A stretch of 5,857 bases of DNA, taken from positions 1 through 5,857 of the forward strand of contig JAGMBK010000105.1 in the NCBI GenBank assembly GCA_023129805.1, in the 5' to 3' direction. The translations under genes and the position numbers were made by a program. This stretch comes from Candidatus Zixiibacteriota bacterium. Lineage in GTDB: Bacteria > Zixibacteria > MSB-5A5 > SM1-73. Position 1 is the stretch's first letter. Every line of letters begins with the position of its first letter. The notes below the pieces were generated by a model. That model searched no databases, was not told the DNA's origin, and saw only the letters and a list, made by a program, of their open reading frames with translations. Below, in pieces: positions 1-4,509 of the stretch.

Positions 1-2
1 AG

Positions 3-1079
3 GCTGAAGCTGTGGGATATGAAAAGCATCCCTATGATGCACTTTTGGATGATTTCGAGCCGGGAGCAACCATTGAAAAAGTGGCAAAGGTATTCGCTGA
101 TTTTCGTCAGGAATTGGTGGATTTGGTGAAGGCTATAGCCAATTCCGGCAAACGTCCTGATACCTCAATTTTAGAACGAGACTATCCGGTTGATCGTCAA
201 AACCGTTTTGGCAGAGAAACGGCAGGCACCATCGGGTATGATTTCGAAAAAGGGAGATTGGATGTCACGGTTCATCCCTTCTGCACCAGCATAGGTCCGG
301 GGGACGTGCGTATTACCACCCGATACAACCCCAATCATTTTGGGCAAGCATTTTTTGGTATCCTGCACGAGGCCGGTCATGGGATCTATGAGCAAGGATT
401 AGACCCGGAACGGTATGGCACCCCCGGCGGTGATTCCGTTTCCCTGGGGATTCATGAATCTCAATCGCGCATGTGGGAAAATCTGGTGGGACGCAGCAAA
501 CCATTTTGGATGCATTTCTTTCCCAAAGCCCAAAAGATTTATCCGGAAGCTTTGGGTAATGTGAAATTCGAGGACTTCTTTTTTGCCATAAACGACGTGG
601 AGCTTTCCTTCATTCGGGTGGAAGCTGATGAGGTGACCTATAATCTCCACATCCTGGTCAGATTTGAAATCGAGCAGGCATTTTTCAACGGTGATCTTTC
701 GCCCAAAGATATTCCCGGTGCCTGGAATGAGAAGTTCAAAAACTACTTTGATCTGGTTCCTCCAGATGATGCAAAAGGGTGTCTGCAGGATGTGCACTGG
801 AGTGCAGGTTATATTGGCTATTTTCCCACCTACTCTCTGGGAAACCTTTACTCAGCTCAGTTCTTCGCACAAGTCAAGAAGGAGCTGGGTGATTTAGATA
901 AGCAGTTTGCCAGAGGAGAGTTCAGTAACTTAAGGAAATGGTTGAGAGATAAAATTCATCGTCAGGGTCAGCGCTACCGCGCAGAAAAACTGGTGGAGGT
1001 GGTCACCGGAAAACCACTCTCCCACCGTCCGCTTATGGATTATCTCAAAACCAAATACGGCGAGCTTTATGGAATCTAA
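3..1079 (+). CDS. M32 (Taq-type) metallocarboxypeptidase, 5'-truncated by the window edge
   Basis: Zinc carboxypeptidase of family M32, removing residues one at a time from peptide C-termini, normally in the cytoplasm. The frame is open to the left edge (codons A-E-A precede the GTG at 12), so that GTG is internal and not a start. About 358 residues are visible; the family usually has about 500, so roughly 140 N-terminal residues lie outside. Family motifs appear in order: GYEKHPYDALLDDFEPG near the edge, DVRITTR at 303-323, the zinc motif HEAGH at 366-380, and the third zinc ligand Glu in HESQSR at 456-458. The spacing from first His to that Glu (30 residues) matches the archaeal M32 enzymes. 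EADEVTYNLHI and the DVHWSAGYIGYFPTYSLGN block follow, and the C-terminal KYGELYGI is typical. No lesion is seen. It is unlinked in function to its neighbours. Confidence 0.95.
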   Translation, partial: AEAVGYEKHPYDALLDDFEPGATIEKVAKVFADFRQELVDLVKAIANSGKRPDTSILERDYPVDRQNRFGRETAGTIGYDFEKGRLDVTVHPFCTSIGPGDVRITTRYNPNHFGQAFFGILHEAGHGIYEQGLDPERYGTPGGDSVSLGIHESQSRMWENLVGRSKPFWMHFFPKAQKIYPEALGNVKFEDFFFAINDVELSFIRVEADEVTYNLHILVRFEIEQAFFNGDLSPKDIPGAWNEKFKNYFDLVPPDDAKGCLQDVHWSAGYIGYFPTYSLGNLYSAQFFAQVKKELGDLDKQFARGEFSNLRKWLRDKIHRQGQRYRAEKLVEVVTGKPLSHRPLMDYLKTKYGELYGI

Positions 1080-1373
1080 ATCGAACCGAGAGCAATCTCT
1101 CGAGCATAGGGCAGGGTTCATCCTCAAGGGCACTTAGCCTTGCCCAAAAAGCTTCTCAACAGGCTCGGATGATAGCCCACCAAAAAAACAGGGTCTTCTA
1201 TGAAATAGCTCAGAGACATTATCCAGCAGACTTTTAGAGCTATACTTTAGGTTTCTCCAGCCAATAAACCTTATAAGGTCTAAAAAGTTTTTTTAAGGTT
1301 TTCAAAGATCATTTTGTGACAACACGTATTTTTAGCACAGATTGCACACCGGGCTTGCCCTGAAGGGAGAAGG
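1080..1373. other. intergenic gap between carboxypeptidase and thioredoxin-like gene
   Basis: No convincing gene was found on either strand. The stretch holds several small inverted repeats: CGAGAG/CTCTCG around a CAAT loop at 1087-1102, GGGCA/TGCCC arms at 1109-1145, ATAGCTC/GAGCTAT at 1205-1243, and the 12-base palindrome ACCTTATAAGGT at 1268-1279, followed by A and T runs to about 1294. None forms a clean GC stem with a T-tract, so no intrinsic terminator is called for the carboxypeptidase. A TATACT at 1241-1246 lacks a matching -35 box, so the promoter of the next gene is not identified. Confidence 0.5.
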
Positions 1374-1973
1374 ATGAAAAGATACCTTATCTTCTTTTTG
1401 ATTTTTGCATTCATAATTTCTGTGGGAAGGCATAATCTTTTTAGCTCTGAGACTACTCCGGAGGAAAAAACCAAGGGGAAAAACCCCTCGGAAAAGAAAA
1501 CAACCAACCTCACCTGGTATAAGTATGATGAAGGATTAGCTAAAGCCAAAAAAGAGAAAAAGCACATAATGGTGAATTTTTATACTAAATGGTGCGGCTG
1601 GTGCAAGAGGATGGACAGGTATACCTTTGGCGATGAAGAGGTCAAGAAGGTGCTGAATGAGAGTTATGTAGCCGTCAAAGTTAATGCTCAATCCGGCGAG
1701 AAGGTGAAGGTGGATGGAAAACAGATCAGCGAAAGGCAACTGGCCGGTATGTATAGAGAGCGTGCTTACCCCTCCACCTGGTTTCTTAAGTCATCCGGAG
1801 AGCGGATCGCTCCCCGACGTGGATATGTTGGTGCTGAAGAGTTTCTATATATCTTAAATTGGGTAAAGGACGATCTTTACGAAAAGATCGGCTTTGCTGA
1901 GTTTGTAAAGCAACAGCAGAAAAAGAAAAAAATCCGAAAAGAAACAAAGCAAATAGGAATATTACAACCTTAA
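1374..1973 (+). CDS. exported thioredoxin-fold protein with CGWC active site
   Basis: A 199-aa protein with an N-terminal hydrophobic segment (residues about 4-18, after MKR), read as a signal peptide or membrane anchor placing the domain outside the cytoplasm. There is no lipobox Cys. A charged linker (about 25-45) precedes a thioredoxin-like domain (about 47-170). The domain starts WYKYDEGLAKAKKEKKHIMVNFYTKWCGWC, typical of the Thioredoxin_7/DsbD-C-like group. The redox pair is C74 and C77, and P133 in AYPST is the likely cis-proline facing it. The probable role is thiol-disulfide exchange or reduction of envelope proteins; the partner is unknown and no DsbD or cytochrome maturation gene is nearby. 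The start is supported by AGGGAG four bases upstream of ATG. The tail (about 180-192) is strongly lysine-rich and follows the fold. It could also be an uncharacterised thioredoxin family member with another substrate. Confidence 0.85.
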   Translation: MKRYLIFFLIFAFIISVGRHNLFSSETTPEEKTKGKNPSEKKTTNLTWYKYDEGLAKAKKEKKHIMVNFYTKWCGWCKRMDRYTFGDEEVKKVLNESYVAVKVNAQSGEKVKVDGKQISERQLAGMYRERAYPSTWFLKSSGERIAPRRGYVGAEEFLYILNWVKDDLYEKIGFAEFVKQQQKKKKIRKETKQIGILQP

Positions 1974-1985
1974 TGGGATGAATCT

Positions 1986-2018
1986 CACCCTAACCTTCTC
2001 CCTAACAAGGAGAGGAAA
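1986..2018. repeat. short CACCCTAACC/CTCCC...GGAG-type intergenic repeat
   Basis: Just after the thioredoxin-like stop codon the sequence reads CACCCTAACCTTCTCCC, then AACAAGGAGAGG. CTCC and GGAG can pair, with CCT/AGG extending the stem past a one-base bulge. Very similar CACCCTAACC...CTCCC...GGAG text recurs between genes in many bacterial genomes (from memory, not searched). The stem is weak and is followed by AAAAAG rather than T, so it is not called as a terminator. Confidence 0.3.
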
Positions 2019-2033
2019 AAGTCTCTCTGTTAA

Positions 2034-2260
2034 GCTAAAATCTAAGTTTTTGCTTTCCGTTGGTGCTTTTCGTAAGGGGAGATGAACGGCGGGCGAAAAA
2101 TGTCCGCTTGGAGCAGGAATAGTCAACGGATTGAGCGGATTAGGGTGGTGAATATCCGTTTAATCCGTCCAGACGGACGCCCGTCCGGGCGTTCCATCCG
2201 TTGACACCTCTCTTGCTTCCTGTCTGGGGAACACCAACGGGAAGCAAAGTTTATATTAGC
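2034..2260. repeat. foldback repeat with imperfect terminal inverted repeats (MITE-like)
   Basis: The ends are inverted copies of each other. Bases 2048-2067 and the reverse complement of 2230-2249 match at 17 of 20 positions (core CCGTTGGTG), and GCTAA/TTAGC brackets them at 2034-2038 and 2256-2260. Inside are further nested arms: GTCAACGGAT (2122-2131) with ATCCGTTGAC (2196-2205), CGGATTA (2136-2142) with TAATCCG (2161-2167), and ACGCCC (2177-2182) with GGGCGT (2187-2192). The single strand could therefore fold into a long, branched hairpin. No ORF of note lies inside. It could be a miniature transposable element, a REP/BIME-like intergenic repeat, or a structured RNA. No clear target-site duplication is visible. 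Nothing else is seen in the gene-free stretch 1974-2363 beyond this, the short repeat before it and the palindrome after it. Confidence 0.5.
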
Positions 2261-2299
2261 TATCTCGATTCATCCATAAATTTTTCAAAATATGGTTTA

Positions 2300-2329
2300 A
2301 CCAGAACCTAACTTAAGTTAGGTTCTGGT
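2300..2329. terminator. perfect palindrome, probable bidirectional terminator between convergent genes
   Basis: Each half-arm reads CCAGAACCTAACTT and its exact complement follows with no spacer (2301-2328), extended by an A/T pair to 2300-2329. As RNA it would give a stem of about 12 bp closed by a 4-base loop. It lies between the stop codons of the convergent thioredoxin-like gene and ssb, 35 bases beyond the ssb stop. Downstream on + is GTGTTTTAG; downstream on - is TTAAACCATATTTT. Both are poor U-tracts, so termination may be inefficient. A dimeric protein-binding site is the alternative. Confidence 0.5.
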
Positions 2330-2363
2330 GTTTTAGATGGTCGATAAAAAGAATCTTTCAAGG

Positions 2364-2780
2364 TTAGAAGGGAAGATCCTCATCTTCGGTTTTGGTTTCC
2401 TCAGCCACAGGCTGCTCTGCCTCTTCTGGAATCTCCTCCTCTGGCTCGCCCTTTCTTCCTAACATCTGCATGGATTGAGCGATTATCTCGGTTATCCATT
2501 TCTTATTGCCATCCCGGTCGTCATAAGAGCGGGTCTGAATTCTTCCCTCAATATATACCTGACTACCTTTCTTCAGGTATTCGTTACACACCTCAGCAGT
2601 TCGCCCAAAGGCGACGATATTGTGCCAATCGGTTCTATCCTGCCATTGTCCGTCTTTGTCTTTCCATTTCGACCCGGTGGCAAGAGAGAACTTGGTTACC
2701 GCCCCTCCACTGGGAAGATACCGCAGTTCTGGATCCTTTCCCAGGTTTCCGATCAGGATGACCTTATTTACTCCTCTCAT
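2364..2780 (-). CDS. ssb: single-stranded DNA-binding protein
   Basis: Binds ssDNA during replication, recombination and repair and recruits partner proteins through its C-terminal tip. At 138 aa it is shorter than the ~178-aa E. coli protein but within the bacterial range. The OB-fold spans residues 1-108, opening MRGVNKVILIGNLGKDPELRY and including FSLAT, the aromatic W39, W46 and W52, and the conserved stretch around IVAFGRTAEVCNEYLKKGSQVYIEGR. An acidic linker (about 111-132, rich in E and P) leads to the tip DEDLPF, the usual partner-binding end with Pro-Phe. The start is fixed by GGAGGT five bases upstream of ATG (plus-strand 2786-2791). It is divergent from nadE and not in the common rpsF-ssb-rpsR operon. 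The intact tip argues for a working cellular SSB. Confidence 0.96.
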   Translation of the reverse strand: MRGVNKVILIGNLGKDPELRYLPSGGAVTKFSLATGSKWKDKDGQWQDRTDWHNIVAFGRTAEVCNEYLKKGSQVYIEGRIQTRSYDDRDGNKKWITEIIAQSMQMLGRKGEPEEEIPEEAEQPVAEETKTEDEDLPF

Positions 2781-2825
2781 GTTTAACCTCCAGAGATTTT
2801 TGATTTTGGGTTGACATTTTTCATA

Positions 2826-2854
2826 AAAATAAGTTCTGGGGAGGGATTTGTCAA
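2826..2854 (-). promoter_or_regulatory. sigma70-like promoter for ssb
   Basis: On the minus strand TTGACA (2849-2854, consensus -35) is followed by a 17-base spacer and TATTTT (2826-2831, 4/6 to the -10 box). Transcription would start near 2819, giving a leader of about 40 bases that includes the GGAGGT site. The -35 box is one arm of an inverted repeat, GTTGACA at 2810-2816 and TGTCAAC at 2849-2855, so a repressor or autoregulatory site is possible. Confidence 0.65.
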
Positions 2855-2877
2855 CTTTTTAATTTTTTTAATTTTTG

Positions 2878-2906
2878 TTGCCAAGAGAGCAAACTTATCG
2901 TATTTT
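2878..2906 (+). promoter_or_regulatory. sigma70-like promoter for nadE
   Basis: TTGCCA (2878-2883, 5/6 to the -35 box) lies 17 bases before TATTTT (2901-2906, 4/6). Transcription would start near 2913, leaving a leader of about 22 bases. Only a weak GGGA (2923-2926) precedes the ATG at 2935. The promoter is back-to-back with the ssb promoter in the same AT-rich gap. Confidence 0.5.
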
Positions 2907-2934
2907 TTGAAAAATCTTACATGGGAATGTATAC

Positions 2935-3720
2935 ATGTCTTATTTGGATCTCGACACAAAAAAGCTTTCAAAGATGCTGGTGGCTTTTATCAAGGATTTC
3001 TGCTCAAAATCCGGCTTCAAAAAGGTGGTGTTGGGTCTTTCCGGGGGATTGGATTCGGCTGTGGTGGCGTATTTAGCCTGTCGGGCTCTGGGTAGGAAAA
3101 ACGTCTTAGCCTTAATTCTGCCATACAAAGATAGCAATCCGGAGGGGATCAGGGATGCCAAAGAGATTGCAAAGACTTTGGGAATAAGAAGCAAATTAAT
3201 CGACATCACCCCCATGATAGACGCCTATTATCGGCGCTATCCAGACAGAAACCGGATACGCAAGGGGAATAAGTTAGCTCGGGAGAGGATGTCCATCCTT
3301 TATGACTTCTCCGCCAGAGAAAAAGCTTTGGTCATAGGCGCTGGCAATAGGACTGAGATTCTTCTGGGATACTGCACCCTGCATGGCGATGCGGCTTACG
3401 CCTTCAACCCCATTGGTGATCTATACAAGACTCAGGTACGGCTTTTAGCAAAGGAGTTGGGAGTGCCTCAGAAGATCATAGATAAACCTCCCAGTGCTGA
3501 TCTGTGGAAAGGGCAGACAGATGAGAAAGAATTGGGGGCAACCTACCAGCAGATGGACAGGTTCTTATATTGTCTGGTGGATAAAAAATATAGCCCCGCC
3601 AAATTGAAGAGGTTGGGGTATAAATCTGATTTTATAAAAAAGATCATCGGCATCATGAAAAGAAATGAGTTCAAAAGAAAGCCGCCGGAGATTGCAAAAA
3701 TAGATTTCAAGCGGATTTGA
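2935..3720 (+). CDS. nadE: NH3-dependent NAD+ synthetase
   Basis: Makes NAD+ from deamido-NAD+, ATP and ammonia, the last step of NAD synthesis, in the cytoplasm. At 261 aa it is the short, ammonia-using form with no glutaminase (nitrilase) domain, the type common in archaea and some thermophilic or candidate-phylum bacteria. Motifs in order: the PP-loop SGGLDS at 36-41, KDSNPEGIRDA at 65-75, GNKLARERMSILYDFSA at 111-127, GNRTE at 137-141 where many relatives have SNKSE, FNPIGDLYKTQVR at 157-169, and KPPSADLWKGQTDEKELG at 184-201. The catalytic and ATP-site stretches look intact. The start is chosen because the family begins shortly before the VVLGLSGG strand; the SD is weak. It stands alone, divergent from ssb. 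Cassette-type DNA begins about 50 bases after its stop. Confidence 0.95.
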   Translation: MSYLDLDTKKLSKMLVAFIKDFCSKSGFKKVVLGLSGGLDSAVVAYLACRALGRKNVLALILPYKDSNPEGIRDAKEIAKTLGIRSKLIDITPMIDAYYRRYPDRNRIRKGNKLARERMSILYDFSAREKALVIGAGNRTEILLGYCTLHGDAAYAFNPIGDLYKTQVRLLAKELGVPQKIIDKPPSADLWKGQTDEKELGATYQQMDRFLYCLVDKKYSPAKLKRLGYKSDFIKKIIGIMKRNEFKRKPPEIAKIDFKRI

Positions 3721-3722
3721 AT

Positions 3723-3776
3723 ATGGTTAAAATAGCCGTGGTTGTAGTTTTATTAGTACAGATAAACTTATGTTAG
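3723..3776 (+). pseudogene. 17-codon hydrophobic ORF remnant cut at the cassette boundary
   Basis: An ATG two bases after the nadE stop opens MVKIAVVVVLLVQINLC, which looks like the start of a signal peptide or lipoprotein, and then stops. The stop TAG lies inside GTTAGGA (3772-3778), the predicted left boundary of the first cassette. One reading is that a gene behind nadE was interrupted at this point by cassette insertion and the rest lost or displaced. Chance is possible: the ORF is tiny and has no Shine-Dalgarno site, though it could be translationally coupled to nadE. Confidence 0.25.
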
Positions 3777-3778
3777 GA
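3772..3778 (+). other. R'-type core site GTTAGGA, left boundary of the cassette array
   Basis: GTTAGGA fits the integron core GTTRRRY except for the last base. It sits 15 bases before the cassette A start codon, the same layout as in the two following cassettes. No R'' or L'' arms are found upstream, so this is either an attI-like or secondary insertion point rather than a full attC. The AGGA inside it also serves as a Shine-Dalgarno site for the ORF at 3787. Confidence 0.45.
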
Positions 3779-3786
3779 ATCAGAAA

Positions 3787-4089
3787 ATGCATAAACTGCG
3801 CGAACCAACAGAAAAGCAAAAAGCGCTCGCGCTCAGTCTTGGGTTGAAGATTGAAGGGAAATCGTTTCGAGTGCTTTCAGCGGAGATTACTGACACCCTG
3901 GAGGTGAAATCTTTTCAAGAGGCAGAAGCAAAGGGCCTATCGGAAGGGGTTCCCGTTCGGTATGTGGGCGAACATCTCGATATGCCGGTTAAGTTGATTG
4001 TCAGCACTGTTGCAAAGAACGGGTTTATTTTTTTCAAGAGAACCGGCAAGTATTGCCGACCGTGGGAGATCGAAGTTATCGACCCCTAA
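3787..4089 (+). CDS. cassette A hypothetical protein, 100 aa
   Basis: I do not recognise this protein. It is soluble, with no signal peptide or membrane segment. The N-terminal half (residues 1-50) looks helical and opens REPTEKQKALALSLGLKIEGKSFRVLSAEITDTLE, a TxKQxxLAxxLGxxxxxxSxRVxSAxIxD-type pattern that I associate loosely with phage- and island-borne proteins. The second half (about 54-98) looks beta-rich: VPVRYVGEHLDMPVKLIVSTVAKNGFIFFKRTGKYCRPWEIEVI. The start follows AGGA (3775-3778) at eight bases. The stop codon TAA overlaps the R'' box of the following attC-like site, as is normal for integron cassette genes, which supports it as a true cassette ORF. No promoter is visible inside the cassette, so it probably depends on transcription from nadE or further upstream. 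Confidence 0.7.
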   Translation: MHKLREPTEKQKALALSLGLKIEGKSFRVLSAEITDTLEVKSFQEAEAKGLSEGVPVRYVGEHLDMPVKLIVSTVAKNGFIFFKRTGKYCRPWEIEVIDP

Positions 4090-4156
4090 CAAAGCGCTGC
4101 ACCCAACCTGCAACTCGCTAGTGTTCGTCTCAGGCAGGTGAGTTTTCATCTTAGAG
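4084..4156 (+). other. attC: attC-like recombination site 1 (end of cassette A)
   Basis: The site folds as attC sites do on one strand. R'' CCCTAAC (4084-4090) faces R' CTTAGAG (4150-4156), with A, A, T and C at 4089-4086 pairing with 4151-4154. Unpaired spacers follow (about 4091-4095 and 4144-4149). L'' CTGCACC (4097-4103) pairs with L' GGTGAG (4137-4142), leaving G4099 as the single extrahelical base. The variable middle contains CTGC/GCAG arms (about 4108-4111 and 4134-4137). Total length is 73 bases. The odd point is R': it begins CTT where the invariant crossover triplet is GTT, so C4090 and C4150 cannot pair. The site may be a decayed or poor substrate. Confidence 0.65.
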
Positions 4157-4232
4157 GATACACATGAACAACAAGAATATAACAAAAACCACCCGATTTC
4201 ATCATATCAGCGGGTATGCGGTTTGCGGAGTT
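4151..4232 (+). repeat. 82-base cassette 5'-end repeat, copy 1
   Basis: Aligns with 5777-5857 with five substitutions and one missing base. Similarity starts exactly at the TTAG after the predicted crossover base and not before it, so cassettes B and C share a common 5' end. The repeat can form a hairpin: AAACC (4186-4190) with GGTTT (4220-4224), and ACCCG (4191-4195) with CGGGT (4211-4215). An ATG at 4164, seven bases after the TAGAGG in R', opens a 38-aa frame to 4280, but copy 2 breaks that frame with a one-base deletion. Confidence 0.85.
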
Positions 4233-4326
4233 TGTCCTGAAGGAACTGAAGGACTCACCCAAATTCCGCCTCTGGCGTAGGTCCTTATATTTACAATTGA
4301 TTAAAAATAACAACCCCATCACCTAG
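4216..4326 (+). CDS. candidate 36-aa micro-ORF at the start of cassette B
   Basis: Encodes MRFAEFVLKELKDSPKFRLWRRSLYLQLIKNNNPIT, a charged, probably helical peptide of unknown function. Two points favour it over the competing frame from ATG 4164. The same frame opens in cassette C at 5841 (MRFAE...). The two differences between the copies that fall in this open frame (CCA/CCG in the codons upstream of the ATG, TTT/TTC at codon 3) are both synonymous, whereas they change residues in the 4164 frame. Against it, there is no good Shine-Dalgarno site, the ATG lies in a bulge of the repeat's hairpin, and the frame is closed by TAA at 4180 upstream. It might be the truncated end of a longer cassette gene. 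Confidence 0.35.
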   Translation: MRFAEFVLKELKDSPKFRLWRRSLYLQLIKNNNPIT

Positions 4327-4450
4327 AACCATACTTCGTTTCATAGACAGTTTCATTTATTATGACATATATTATTCACAAGTTCCGTAACTGGTTGCTA
4401 TGCATAATCCTATGGTGTGCTTAAACGTTGCAAAAACTGTTTCAAAAATG

Positions 4451-4480
4451 TTGCCAATATTGTTAGAAATAACGTATAAT
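4451..4480 (+). promoter_or_regulatory. sigma70-like promoter for the fic gene
   Basis: TTGCCA (4451-4456, 5/6) and a perfect TATAAT (4475-4480) are separated by 18 bases. Transcription would begin near 4487, giving a leader of about 23 bases. This makes the Fic gene independent of a distant integron promoter. The preceding bases 4327-4450 are AT-rich and contain no gene that I can support. Confidence 0.7.
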
Positions 4481-4498
4481 TATACCGAGAAGTATAAC
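4474..4498 (+). promoter_or_regulatory. candidate operator over the fic -10 box
   Basis: GTATAATTATAC (4474-4485) is a perfect 12-base palindrome covering the -10 box. A partial copy, GTATAACC, follows at 4491-4498, 17 bases on. A dimeric regulator bound here would block transcription. The Fic protein itself ends in a probable winged-helix domain, so autoregulation is a possible inference. AT-rich palindromes over -10 boxes also arise by chance. Confidence 0.35.
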
Positions 4499-4509
4499 CA
4501 GAGGTAGAA

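Noticed and set aside
1087..1145. Hairpins after the carboxypeptidase stop as an intrinsic terminator
   Set aside because: The CGAGAG/CTCTCG and GGGCA/TGCCC stems are not followed by a T-tract on the plus strand.
2811..2839. Plus-strand TTGACA at 2811 as a nadE promoter
   Set aside because: No -10-like hexamer lies 16-18 bases downstream; TTGCCA/TATTTT at 2878-2906 fits much better.
2907..2935. TTGAAA-N17-TATACA as an alternative nadE promoter
   Set aside because: The -10 box would overlap the ATG, so transcription would start inside the gene, unless the true start is a later Met; family alignment favours the ATG at 2935.
3937..4185. 82-aa minus-strand ORF opposite cassette A
   Set aside because: It lies antisense to a better-supported ORF and crosses the attC-like site; the Cys/Ser-rich start is low-complexity and no family pattern or RBS is seen.
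4164..4280. 38-aa ORF MNNKNITKTTRFHHISGYAV... at the start of cassette B
   Set aside because: It has a fair SD (TAGAGG), but the second repeat copy breaks the frame with a one-base deletion and two shared-region differences change residues, so it is probably not the conserved product.
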